Part shown: positions 16,649 through 25,055 of the stretch, piece by piece
Numbering within the stretch: the first letter of the stretch is position 1
How the letters are laid out: each line of letters opens with the position of its first letter
NCBI RefSeq assembly: GCF_034424375.1
Contig: NZ_CP139965.1
Location: 5,580,001-5,644,000 of the forward strand
Source: Paraburkholderia kururiensis
GTDB taxonomy: Bacteria; Pseudomonadota; Gammaproteobacteria; Burkholderiales; Burkholderiaceae
Length of the DNA stretch: 64,000 bases
Direction of reading: 5' to 3'
Made by a program: the position numbers and the translations under genes
The notes under the pieces: generated by a model
Told to the model about the DNA's origin: nothing
Database searches by the model: none
Seen by the model: the letters and a program-made list of their open reading frames with translations, nothing else

Positions 16649-17704
16649 ATGTTGCATCTGTTTCGCGCGGCGTTGTCCGCGATGTCGCGACAGGTCCGTC
16701 ACGCTGCGGTGCTGGCGCTGGGCGTCGTAGTCGGCGTGACGGCGCTTGCCGTGCCGGGTGGCGCGCGCGCCGAGGGGCAACTCCGCGTTGCGGAGCAGTT
16801 CGGCGTGGTCTATCTGCTGCTCAACGTGGCACGCGACCAGCATTTGATCGAACAGGAAGGGCGTCGCGAAGGGCTCGACATCAAGGTGGACTGGGTCCGC
16901 CTGTCCGGCGGCGCGGCCATTAACGACGCGCTGCTGTCCGGCGCTGTCGACATTGCCGGAGCGGGCGTGGGGCCGCTCCTCACGGTGTGGGACCGCACCT
17001 TTGGCCGGCAGAACGTGAAGGGCGTGGCGTCGCTCGGCAATCTGCCGTACTACCTCGTGAGTAACAATCCGGAGGTGAAGACGATTGCGGACTTCACGAG
17101 CCGCGACCGCATCGCGGTGCCCGCCGTCGGTGTGTCGGTGCAGTCGCGCGTGCTGCAGTACGCGGCGGCGAAGCAGTGGGGCGACAAGGCGTTCGACAAG
17201 CTCGACAGCTTGACGCAAGCGATCCCGCATCCGGACGCAACGGCCGCGATCATCGCGAACAGCAACGTGATTACCGCCCACTTCGGTAATCCGCCGTTCC
17301 AGCAGCAGGAGCTTGCGCAAAATCCGAAGGCGCACATCGTGCTGAACTCGTACGACGTGCTCGGCGGACCGAGTTCGGCGACGGTGCTGTACGCCACCGA
17401 GAAATTCCGCAACGAGAACCCGAAGACTTATCACGCGTTCGTCGCGGCACTCGCACAGGCGGCGCAGCTGATCCAGAAGAATCCGGAACTCGCCGCGGAC
17501 ATCTATATCCGCGTCAACGATTCGAAGATCGATCGCGGCTTGCTGCTCAAGATCCTGCGCGATCCGCAGGTGCAGTTCAAGATCGCACCGCAAAACACGT
17601 TCGGGCTCGCGAAGTTCATGTATCGCGTGGGCGCCATTCGCCATGAGCCGAAATCGTGGCAGGACTACTTCTTTGAGGATTCCGCGACGGCTGGCGGCAG
17701 CTAG
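16649..17704 (+). CDS. Periplasmic substrate-binding protein, SsuA/TauA (NMT1) type
   Basis: The 351-residue protein has a signal peptide ending near PGGARA/EG (about residue 41), followed by a type II periplasmic binding fold with the ssu/tau-like segments SGGAAINDALLSGAVDIAGA and VASLGNLPYYLVS. It would bind a small sulfonate, sulfate ester or related anion for import. It stands between the TauD-like gene and the ATPase/permease pair of the same orientation. I chose the ATG at 16649 because it starts the signal peptide. The frame upstream to 16541 overlaps the preceding gene and is not expected to be translated. Confidence 0.9.
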   Translation: MLHLFRAALSAMSRQVRHAAVLALGVVVGVTALAVPGGARAEGQLRVAEQFGVVYLLLNVARDQHLIEQEGRREGLDIKVDWVRLSGGAAINDALLSGAVDIAGAGVGPLLTVWDRTFGRQNVKGVASLGNLPYYLVSNNPEVKTIADFTSRDRIAVPAVGVSVQSRVLQYAAAKQWGDKAFDKLDSLTQAIPHPDATAAIIANSNVITAHFGNPPFQQQELAQNPKAHIVLNSYDVLGGPSSATVLYATEKFRNENPKTYHAFVAALAQAAQLIQKNPELAADIYIRVNDSKIDRGLLLKILRDPQVQFKIAPQNTFGLAKFMYRVGAIRHEPKSWQDYFFEDSATAGGS

Positions 17705-17927
17705 GCACCCCGCTGCAATGGGCACATCGCAGTTCGTGGCACGCTGTTTCGACGTTTATGCATGAGCCTGCTTTCAATATGCGAATTCATTGGTTGGTGC
17801 GCGTGGGCCTTGCTTTTATGTTGACGTTTTCTCCGTTGGATTGCCCATCGTGACAGCCACCACGACTCCTTCCTTTGCAGCGCCTCGGGTGTTGCAAAGA
17901 CACGCGCAGACGGGCGCGAAAACAGCA

Positions 17928-18800
17928 ATGAGCACGGCGGTGCACACCGCGCCCGAAGGCGGTCTGTCGAGCGGGTATGGCGAGAACCCTGCTGCCGCAG
18001 GCAGCGAACGCCTGCTCTCGGTAGACCGCGTGAGCCTCGAATACCGCACGCGCGAGCGCATCGTGCGCGCGACGCATCACGTGAGTTTCGACGTCTATCG
18101 TGCGGATCGGTTCGTGCTGCTCGGGCCGTCCGGTTGCGGCAAGTCGACGTTGCTGAAGGCGATCGCGGGCTTTGTGGAACCTGTGTCGGGCACGATCAGG
18201 CTCGGCGATGAACCCGTGCGCGGGCCCGGCGCGGACCGCGTCGTGGTGTTTCAGGAGTTCGATCAGTTGCCGCCGTGGAAAACGGTTGTGGAAAACGTGG
18301 CCTTTCCGTTGCGCGTCGCGCGAAAGTTGTCGCGTGCGCAGGCGAAGGACCGGGCGCTGCACTATCTGGAGAAAGTCGGCCTGGCGGCGTTTGCCGACGC
18401 GCACCCGCACACGTTGTCGGGCGGCATGAAGCAGCGCGTCGCGATTGCGCGGGCGCTCGCCATGCAGCCGCGCATCCTGCTGATGGACGAGCCGTTCGCA
18501 GCGCTTGATGCGCTCACGCGCCGCAAGATGCAGGAAGAACTGCTGCAGCTCTGGGACGAAGCACGCTTCACGGTGCTGTTCGTCACCCACTCGATTGAAG
18601 AGGCGCTCATCGTCGGCAATCGCATTTTATTGCTCTCGCCCCATCCGGGGCGCGTGCGCGCGGAACTGAACAGCCACCAGTATTCGCAGGAGAGTCTGGG
18701 CAGCGCTGACTTTCAGCAAAGCGTTGCACGCATTCATCGCCTGCTGTTCGAAACCGGCACGGGTAATCAAGAGCAAGCGCGAGAGCAGGTGCAGGCATGA
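17928..18800 (+). CDS. ABC transporter ATP-binding protein, SsuB/TauB type
   Basis: This is the ATPase of the sulfonate-type importer. It has Walker A GPSGCGKST, a Q-loop in VVFQEFDQLPPWK, the signature LSGGMKQR, Walker B ILLMDEPFAALD and the H-loop VTHS. The ATG at 17928 gives 290 residues and leaves a 40-residue leader before the ABC domain. A GTG at 17850 in frame is an alternative. Its stop overlaps the permease ATG (ATGA at 18797-18800), which indicates translational coupling. About 220 bases without a gene precede it. Confidence 0.9.
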   Translation: MSTAVHTAPEGGLSSGYGENPAAAGSERLLSVDRVSLEYRTRERIVRATHHVSFDVYRADRFVLLGPSGCGKSTLLKAIAGFVEPVSGTIRLGDEPVRGPGADRVVVFQEFDQLPPWKTVVENVAFPLRVARKLSRAQAKDRALHYLEKVGLAAFADAHPHTLSGGMKQRVAIARALAMQPRILLMDEPFAALDALTRRKMQEELLQLWDEARFTVLFVTHSIEEALIVGNRILLLSPHPGRVRAELNSHQYSQESLGSADFQQSVARIHRLLFETGTGNQEQAREQVQA

Positions 18801-19684
18801 GCACATATGCGAGGCCCGACCTTCCGGTGCCGCCCGTGCGGGCCGAATACGAGCGGCCGCTCGAAGCGCCGGGCGACGTGATCCCCGCTGTTCCCGTGTC
18901 GCCCGCGCGGCGTGTACTGGCTTCCGGTGCGTTCCGACGTGTGCTGATCGCGCTCGCGTTGATTGCGATCTGGGAAATCGCTGCGCGCATTGTCTCGAAC
19001 GATCTGTTGCTGCCGACGTTCGGCGCGACGCTCGAAGCGTTCGTGCAAGGCATCGTGTCCGGCGAACTGCTCGCGAAGACCGCCGTTTCGATGTCGGTAC
19101 TGCTGCGCGGCTATGCGCTGGGTGTCGTGCTCGCGTTCGCGTTGACGTCGCTCGCGGTGTCGACCCGCATCGGCCGCGATCTGCTTTCCATGCTGACGGC
19201 GATGTTCAATCCATTGCCTTCCATCGCGCTGTTGCCGCTCGCATTACTGTGGTTCGGACTCGGTACGGGCAGCCTCCTGTTCGTACTGGTGCACGCCGTG
19301 TTGTGGCCGCTTGCGCTGGCCATGTACACAGGTTTTCTTGGCGTGCCCCAGACGCTGCGGATGGCCGGCCGCAACTATGGGCTCACGGGCCTGCGGCACG
19401 TGCTGCTGATTCTCGTGCCGGCCGCCTTGCCCTCGATCGTCGCGGGCCTGCGTGTGGGTTGGGCCTTCGCGTGGCGCACGCTGATCGCCGCGGAACTCGT
19501 GTTCGGCGCGAGTGCGGGGCAGGGGGGACTCGGCTGGTACATCTTCCAGAACCGCAACGAACTCTATACGGACCGCGTGTTCGCGGGGCTCGCAGCGGTG
19601 ATCGTGATCGGGCTGCTGGTCGAGCATCTGGTGTTCGATACGCTGGAACGCGTAACCGTGCGCCGCTGGGGCGTACAGCATTGA
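18797..19684 (+). CDS. ABC transporter permease, SsuC/TauC type
   Basis: The 295-residue inner-membrane protein has about six hydrophobic segments after a 45-residue polar N-terminus. It carries the permease EAA-type loop (AGRNYGLTGLRHVLLILVPA), which contacts the ATPase. It overlaps the ATPase gene by four bases and completes the SBP-ATPase-permease set behind the TauD-like gene. Substrate inferred as a sulfonate-like compound. Confidence 0.9.
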   Translation: MSTYARPDLPVPPVRAEYERPLEAPGDVIPAVPVSPARRVLASGAFRRVLIALALIAIWEIAARIVSNDLLLPTFGATLEAFVQGIVSGELLAKTAVSMSVLLRGYALGVVLAFALTSLAVSTRIGRDLLSMLTAMFNPLPSIALLPLALLWFGLGTGSLLFVLVHAVLWPLALAMYTGFLGVPQTLRMAGRNYGLTGLRHVLLILVPAALPSIVAGLRVGWAFAWRTLIAAELVFGASAGQGGLGWYIFQNRNELYTDRVFAGLAAVIVIGLLVEHLVFDTLERVTVRRWGVQH

Positions 19685-19690
19685 CGGCGA

Positions 19691-19730
19691 CGCGAGAGGC
19701 GCGATGTATCGCCTCTCGCGGCAGGATTTT
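19691..19730 (+). terminator. Probable terminator after the TauD-linked transporter
   Basis: An 11-bp perfect stem (CGCGAGAGGCG with its complement) with an 8-base loop follows the permease stop by six bases. A TTTT run lies six bases beyond the stem, so termination strength is uncertain. It also separates two convergent operons. Confidence 0.6.
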
Positions 19731-19795
19731 CTCGGTGATGGCCCTGCCATGCGAAGTCCCCGCCATGCGCGGGGAGCTTCACAACCTTCATCGCA

Positions 19796-20371
19796 TCAAT
19801 CAGGAAAGACCGGCTCGCCCAGCGTCAGCATCAAACGGTTCGCCCACGCGAAGATCGCAATGGCGTGACTGAGGTCCAGAATCTCGGCATGCGTCATGCC
19901 GACCTGGGCGAGTGCATCGATCGACTCACCGTCAATTGCACCTGGCTGCAACGTCAGATCGATCGCGTAACGCACAATCGCTCGCTCGCGCGGCGTTGTG
20001 CCGGCCGTATGCGGGTCGGCGAAGACCTGCTGGATCACGTCGTCGCGTTTCGCGAGTTGCCCGAAGCGCTGGGCGTGAACGGACGCGCAGTACACGCAGC
20101 CGTTCACGCGCGAGACCACCGTGCTCGCCAGCTCCCGTTCCGCGCGCGACAGGCCACCCGGTGCGTACATGATGCTGTTGAAGGCCCCCGACCGTTGCCG
20201 CAGGATCTCGGGCTCGTGCACGAGCAGCAGATAGTAGTCGGACGTCTTCGCCTGCGGATGGCTGGCTTCGAGCACGGCCATCTGTTCAGCCGATGCATCG
20301 GCGAGTGCAACGGTATCGAGCCACGCGGACCAGCCCAGCGTTTGTGAGGTGAAGGCATGCGACGTACTCAT
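19796..20371 (-). CDS. CMD/AhpD-like peroxidase family protein
   Basis: This 191-residue protein belongs to the carboxymuconolactone decarboxylase/alkylhydroperoxidase-D superfamily. It has the redox motif NGCVYCASVHAQRF with the CxxC and downstream His of AhpD-type peroxidases. It resembles the Avi_7169-type alkylhydroperoxidase-domain proteins, known as neighbours of a second CMD protein and flavin monooxygenases. It overlaps the upstream CMD gene by four bases (ATGA) and is the last gene of a minus-strand operon with LysR, FMO-like and CMD genes. It may detoxify peroxides from flavin chemistry; this is inference. Confidence 0.85.
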   Translation of the reverse strand: MSTSHAFTSQTLGWSAWLDTVALADASAEQMAVLEASHPQAKTSDYYLLLVHEPEILRQRSGAFNSIMYAPGGLSRAERELASTVVSRVNGCVYCASVHAQRFGQLAKRDDVIQQVFADPHTAGTTPRERAIVRYAIDLTLQPGAIDGESIDALAQVGMTHAEILDLSHAIAIFAWANRLMLTLGEPVFPD

Positions 20372-20934
20372 GCGGTGGCCTCCAGCGCGCGCAAGGCGGC
20401 GACGACACGCACCTGGTAGGTGACGAATGCAACGAGCTGCGAGAGCGCGACGATTTCGCGTGTCTGGAGCCCCGCCTCCTGCAGACGCACGAGTGCGGGT
20501 TTGCCGGGTAGCGGGGCGAGCGTGACGAGCGTGTGCGTGTGCGAAAGAATCGCTGTCACGCGGGGGTTTTTCGTCGCGCGTGTGGTCGGCGCAGACTGTC
20601 CGGCGTGTACGTTTTCCGCGGCGATCAGCTGTTCCAGTAGCGCCAGCGTTTCGTTGGCTGTTGCCGAATGCAATGCGAGCAGACGTTCCCGATATGCCCG
20701 CGCCACGTCAGGCGCCTCCGAAAGATGCGCCGAGTAACTGGCCGCCGCGAAGCGCTCTTCGAGCGAAAGGCCCGTTGCATGCGCGTCGAACAGCGCATCG
20801 TGACTGCCTTGCGTAAAACGCGTCGCGTCGGCGCGTGCTGCACGCAGCGCGGCGACGGCGCCGTCGGGAGCAAGACCGGCAAGCCTGTTGACGAGGTCGC
20901 CGTCGGCGAACGGCTCATTCACTGCTGTGGACAT
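20368..20934 (-). CDS. CMD domain protein, Avi_7170-like
   Basis: This is a 188-residue protein of the CMD-domain group that pairs with the preceding type of AhpD-like protein. It lacks the CxxC motif of its partner, and its family-like region is LQEAGLQTREIVALSQLVAFVTYQ. The ATG at 20934 follows AGGAGTACAC, a strong ribosome binding site; longer frames upstream run through the intergenic gap. Together the two CMD proteins may form one functional pair. No catalytic role can be assigned. Confidence 0.8.
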   Translation of the reverse strand: MSTAVNEPFADGDLVNRLAGLAPDGAVAALRAARADATRFTQGSHDALFDAHATGLSLEERFAAASYSAHLSEAPDVARAYRERLLALHSATANETLALLEQLIAAENVHAGQSAPTTRATKNPRVTAILSHTHTLVTLAPLPGKPALVRLQEAGLQTREIVALSQLVAFVTYQVRVVAALRALEATA

Positions 20935-20969
20935 GTGTACTCCTGTGGTGTGCTGGTTCGATGCGTCCA

Positions 20970-22487
20970 TCACGATTCGTTCGTGACAGCCGGACGCGAC
21001 GTAGCAGTAGCGGCATCGGCATCGGCATCGACCCATTCGTCTCCGAACAGCTCGGCCTTGTCGAATGCCTGCAACGCCGCGTAATGCAGCTCGCGGTCGG
21101 CGTCGAACAGCATGGACGCAATGCCGCGCGCAAGCCGTTGGGCGCCGTCGCTGATGGCGGGAATATCGCCCGCGACCTTGCCATGCGAGAGGCTCGCCGC
21201 ATGGTTGAAGCAATGGATCCGGCCAAGCGAGGGACAACTGCCCGGCACGCGTTCCTGAAAGGCGAGCTGCGTGTCGAGGTCGGGCGACGATCCCAGTTCG
21301 TCGTTCGCGAGTTGGGGGCCTGGGTCAAAGCGGTCGCGCCAGCGACGAACGTGTGGTGCAATCGACGCAAACTCCGGGCGCGTGTCGATCTCGGAATGAA
21401 AGCCTGTTGCGAAGATCAGGTAGTCGAGCACGTAACGTCCCTTCGGCGTGTCGAGCGCGATCTCATCGCCCTGAACGGTCGCGCCGAGCAACGGACTGCC
21501 GAGATGAAGATGCGCCTGCGCGTGACGCGTCACGCGCAGCACGCTGTCGCGCGGCGCAGGTGTTTGCGACTGCGCGGAATAGTGCAGGAAGCGCCATTTC
21601 CACTCGTCGTCCAGATGCTGGAAGCCGTGCACGAGCCCCGGGCTGCCGATGCCCGTCAGCTTGTTGATGCGCGGCATCTCGCTGCGGCGAATGAACAGGT
21701 CGACGCGCGCCGCACCTGCTTCGAGCGCGACCGCCGCGTTGTCGAAAGCCGATGCGCTACCGCCCACCACGCCGACGCGCTTCGCGCGCAATGCGTCGAA
21801 GTCGATTGCGTCAGACGAGTGCGCGCGCAAGTGCGCGGGCAGCGTATCGGCGATGGGCGGCACATACGGGCCGCCGAGCCCTTCGCGTCCGGTGGCGAGA
21901 ACGACGTGCCGTGCAAGCACGGTGCGCGCCTGCACGGCGCTTGCCTCACGCCCGGCGACCGCTTGCAGGCGCAGTGCCCACAACCCGTCCGCACGAGGCT
22001 CAATCAGGGCGACACGCGTATCGTTCACCACCGGCAAAGCCAGCACGTCGCGATACCAGCGCAGATACGCCATCCATTGCTCGCGCGGAATCTTGTTCAA
22101 TGCATCCCATTGCGCGCGGCCAAACTGGGCTTCGTACCACGCGCGGAACGTGAGCGCGGGAAACCGCAACGCCGGGCCGGTCAGTTGTTTGGGCGAACGC
22201 AGCGTGTGCATCCGCGCGTAGGTGACCCACGGGCCCTCATGTCCCGCACTGGCCTGATCGAAGAGCTGGATATGGTCGATGCCCAGCATGCGCAATTCGG
22301 CCGCCACCGTGAGCCCGGCCATGCCGCCGCCGATGATCGCAACGTCGAGCACGCGCTCGCCCTCCACGAAGCGGGACGGAACCCACGCGGGCGATGGCAA
22401 TTCGAGCCATGCGAGGTCTTCTCGCAGGCGCGCTTCGAGCGCGGCGAGTCCGGTGCCCGTTGTGTGCGACGTGGTTGTGGCGTTCAT
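20970..22487 (-). CDS. FAD/NAD(P)-dependent oxidoreductase, flavin-monooxygenase-like
   Basis: The 505-residue flavoprotein has an N-terminal Rossmann fold for FAD (VAIIGGGMAGLTVAAE, about residues 48-63) and a second one for NAD(P)H (VGVVGGSASAFDNAA). Between them is an ATG motif-like LATGREGLGGPY, and a second LIFATGFHSE lies near the C-terminus. This arrangement resembles class B flavin monooxygenases and related oxidoreductases. The C-terminal tail is Asp/Ala-rich. It overlaps the end of the lysR gene by four bases (ATGA), so it is coupled to its regulator. Oxidation of a nitrogen- or sulfur-containing substrate is a reasonable guess only. Confidence 0.85.
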   Translation of the reverse strand: MNATTTSHTTGTGLAALEARLREDLAWLELPSPAWVPSRFVEGERVLDVAIIGGGMAGLTVAAELRMLGIDHIQLFDQASAGHEGPWVTYARMHTLRSPKQLTGPALRFPALTFRAWYEAQFGRAQWDALNKIPREQWMAYLRWYRDVLALPVVNDTRVALIEPRADGLWALRLQAVAGREASAVQARTVLARHVVLATGREGLGGPYVPPIADTLPAHLRAHSSDAIDFDALRAKRVGVVGGSASAFDNAAVALEAGAARVDLFIRRSEMPRINKLTGIGSPGLVHGFQHLDDEWKWRFLHYSAQSQTPAPRDSVLRVTRHAQAHLHLGSPLLGATVQGDEIALDTPKGRYVLDYLIFATGFHSEIDTRPEFASIAPHVRRWRDRFDPGPQLANDELGSSPDLDTQLAFQERVPGSCPSLGRIHCFNHAASLSHGKVAGDIPAISDGAQRLARGIASMLFDADRELHYAALQAFDKAELFGDEWVDADADAATATSRPAVTNES

Positions 22488-23485
22488 GTTTCGGCTCCTG
22501 CCGGGTGGCGCGTCGAACGCTTGCCGTTCTTTGCGCGCGGTTGGACGGGTACGGACAGTAACGCGTCGTGCTGTGTAGCGAGATGACGTGTAGCGCCCGG
22601 CAACAACTCGTGCGAGACGGCGTCGATGGCCGCGATCAACGCATCGACAGCAGGCGAGTGCGCCTTGTTCGCGGACGTCACCACGCCGTAAAAAAAGGGA
22701 ATATCGACATCGAGCCGCCGCGTCACGACACCGTCCACAGGCGTACCGAAGGCCGTAGCCGGATCGACAACGGCGACGGCGAGGCCCGCCTGTGCAGCCA
22801 TGACTGCATTGAGCGACGCATTGCTCTCGAGCACGACGACGGGTGCGAGCCCCGCGGCTTCGAACGCCTGGTCGATACGGTGACGCAAACGATAGCGGTT
22901 CGCGACGGTCGCGATACGGCGGTGAGCGAGATCGCGCAGTTCAACCACTGACGCATTGGCGAGAGGATCGCCGCAGCCGACAACCGCCACGCACGGCGCT
23001 TCGATCACGTAGTGCAGGCGCAGTGCGCCGTGATCGAGCGGCAGCGTTGCGATACCCACATCCACGGCGCGAGACAACAGGGCCTGTACGACCTGCTCGG
23101 CGGATGCGCTGCGCACCTGCGCCTCATGCGCTGCGACGCCTGGCGCGAGCCTTGCCAAGGCACGCGGCACGAGCGCTGCGGCAAGCGCGGGTGTCGCAGC
23201 AATGCGTAGCGGCGGTGCCTCGTCACGGCCGATGGCAAGCGCACTGGCGCGTATCCGTTCGAGGCCCACCAGTGCACGCTCCACCTCGGCGTAAAGCAGA
23301 AAGGCGCGATGGGTCGGCGTGACGCGCGGCCCGTTCCGGTCGAACAGCGCGTAGCCGATTTCCTGTTCGAGATCCTGGATCGTGCGCGATACGCCGGGCT
23401 GCGAGCGCCCGAGCAGACGCGCGGCGCCAGTGATACTGCCCGCCGACATGACGGCCGAAAAGGCTTCGAGCTGATGCAACTCCAT
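22484..23485 (-). CDS. LysR family transcriptional regulator
   Basis: This 333-residue regulator has the N-terminal LysR winged helix (MELHQLEAFSAVMSAGSITG, GRSQPGVSRTIQDLEQEIG, LFDRNGPRVTPT) and a periplasmic-binding-like effector domain. It is the first gene of the minus-strand operon running to 19796. An inverted repeat TAATA-N8-TATTA lies 60 bases upstream and is a candidate operator. It may also affect the divergent Liv-type transporter genes. The effector is unknown. Confidence 0.9.
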   Translation of the reverse strand: MELHQLEAFSAVMSAGSITGAARLLGRSQPGVSRTIQDLEQEIGYALFDRNGPRVTPTHRAFLLYAEVERALVGLERIRASALAIGRDEAPPLRIAATPALAAALVPRALARLAPGVAAHEAQVRSASAEQVVQALLSRAVDVGIATLPLDHGALRLHYVIEAPCVAVVGCGDPLANASVVELRDLAHRRIATVANRYRLRHRIDQAFEAAGLAPVVVLESNASLNAVMAAQAGLAVAVVDPATAFGTPVDGVVTRRLDVDIPFFYGVVTSANKAHSPAVDALIAAIDAVSHELLPGATRHLATQHDALLSVPVQPRAKNGKRSTRHPAGAET

Positions 23486-23835
23486 GCGCTGTCCTGGTCA
23501 TGTGTTGCGGGCATTGTAGAGGCCGTTGCATGCACCATTCTTATAATAAATTCGGCTATTAAAAGAACGGAATGGCGCGAAAGGAGGCAGGCGCCCGTGC
23601 AGCGCCGTGTCCGCTTGCAGCGTGATTGAACGGCACCGTGGCACCCAAACCCTTACGCAGCGCACGCGACGGAAAGTCGCAAAGGCTTGAACGCAATTTC
23701 GGAAAAGTCATTGCGTGCGCGCCGATAAGCTTTCCATCGAAAAGCGCATATCGATTGGCGCTTATCTTGTTTGGTTCGTTTCCGGCCGACATGGTTACAT
23801 CGCACCACATCATCATTGGAATGCGTGAGATCAAC
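23486..23835. other. Divergent regulatory region, lysR and Liv-type SBP
   Basis: These 350 bases lie between divergent genes and include an AT-rich block at 23535-23570. Apart from the candidate LysR box and the SBP leader I see nothing definite. Confidence 0.5.
23544..23561. promoter_or_regulatory. Candidate LysR-type operator
   Basis: The perfect arms TAATA and TATTA are separated by 8 bases in an AT-rich block inside a G+C-rich gap, and flanking TTCTT/AAGAA extend the dyad. Position before lysR fits autoregulation. Confidence 0.45.
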
Positions 23836-25029
23836 ATGTCGAGACCGTTGAACAGGAAGATCGGCCGCACGTGGCGCCGTACGTTGGGCGCCTGGGCCTT
23901 GAGCATCGCCACCGCCGTACCGCTGCTGTTGCCGACGAACGCGGCCCATGCCGCGGGCGATCCGTACTGGGTCGGCGTGACCGGTCCGTTGAGCGGCCAG
24001 GACGCCCAGTACGGCGAGCAATGGAAGCGGGGATTCGACCTCGCGCTCGAACAGATCAACGCGAACGGCGGCATCAACGGTCACCCGCTCAATTACGATT
24101 TCGAGGACAGCCGCAGCGACCCGCGCCAGGCTGTCGCGATTGCACAGAAGTTCGTCGACGACAAACGCATCCTGCTCGAACTGGGCGATCTGTCGAGCGG
24201 TGCCTCGATGGCCGCATCGCCCATCTATCAGCGCGCGGGGCTCGTGCAGTTCGGCTTCACGAATTCGCATCCCGACTTCACGAAGGGCGGCGACTATATG
24301 TGGAGCACGGCCATCAGTCAGGCTGAAGAGCAGCCTCTGCTTGCGAACTACGTCACCAAAGGACTCGGCTTTCGCAAGATCGCCGTGCTCTATCTGAATA
24401 CGGACTGGGGCCGCACGAGCAAGGACATTTTCGCGAAAGCGGCATCGGCGAACGGCGCGCAGATCGTCGCGGCCGAAGGCTATCAGCCCAACGAAAAGGA
24501 CTTTCGCGCGACGCTTACGCGTGTAAAGAGCGCGTCGCCCGATTCGCTCGTCCTCATCTCGTACTACTCCGACGGCGCGCAGATTGTCCGCCAGGCGCGC
24601 GCTTCGGGCGTGCGCGAGCCGATTGCGGCGGTGGGTTCCGTCTACTCGCCGAAGTTCATCGACCTGGGCGGTGAAGCCGTGAACGGCGTGTACACAGAAT
24701 CGAACTTCTTCCCGGGCGATCCGCGTCCTGAAGTGCAGAGCTTCGTGCAGCGCTATCGGGCTCGCTACAACGCAGACCCCGACACGTTCGCGGCCCGCGC
24801 CTACGACGCGATGACGCTCGCGGCCGAAGTGATCCGCCGGTATGGCGCCACGCGCGGTGCTGTGCACGACGGTTTCGCGAAGATCGACAACGTGCCGAGC
24901 GTGATTTTCGGCAAGTTCCGCTTCGACCCGCAAACGCGACGCGTTGCCGGCGCAAAGAATCTCGACCTCGTCGTGAAGGACGGCAAGTTCGCACTGTGGG
25001 ACGGCACGAGCGCACCGCGCGTCCAGTAA
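23836..25029 (+). CDS. ABC transporter substrate-binding protein, LivK-like (HAAT family)
   Basis: The 397-residue periplasmic protein has a signal peptide (twin basic start MSRPLNRKIGR, hydrophobic core, cleavage near AHA/AG) and a type I binding-protein fold. Family signatures are YWVGVTGPLSGQDAQYGEQW and the LALEQINANGGINGH segment. It is the binding component for the fused permease and two ATPases that follow. HAAT systems carry branched-chain amino acids, amides, urea or aromatic acids; the ligand is not readable here. The start at 23836 is used; ATG 23821 is an alternative. Confidence 0.9.
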   Translation: MSRPLNRKIGRTWRRTLGAWALSIATAVPLLLPTNAAHAAGDPYWVGVTGPLSGQDAQYGEQWKRGFDLALEQINANGGINGHPLNYDFEDSRSDPRQAVAIAQKFVDDKRILLELGDLSSGASMAASPIYQRAGLVQFGFTNSHPDFTKGGDYMWSTAISQAEEQPLLANYVTKGLGFRKIAVLYLNTDWGRTSKDIFAKAASANGAQIVAAEGYQPNEKDFRATLTRVKSASPDSLVLISYYSDGAQIVRQARASGVREPIAAVGSVYSPKFIDLGGEAVNGVYTESNFFPGDPRPEVQSFVQRYRARYNADPDTFAARAYDAMTLAAEVIRRYGATRGAVHDGFAKIDNVPSVIFGKFRFDPQTRRVAGAKNLDLVVKDGKFALWDGTSAPRVQ

Positions 25030-25055
25030 CGCAAGGGATCGAATAGGGCACTGCA

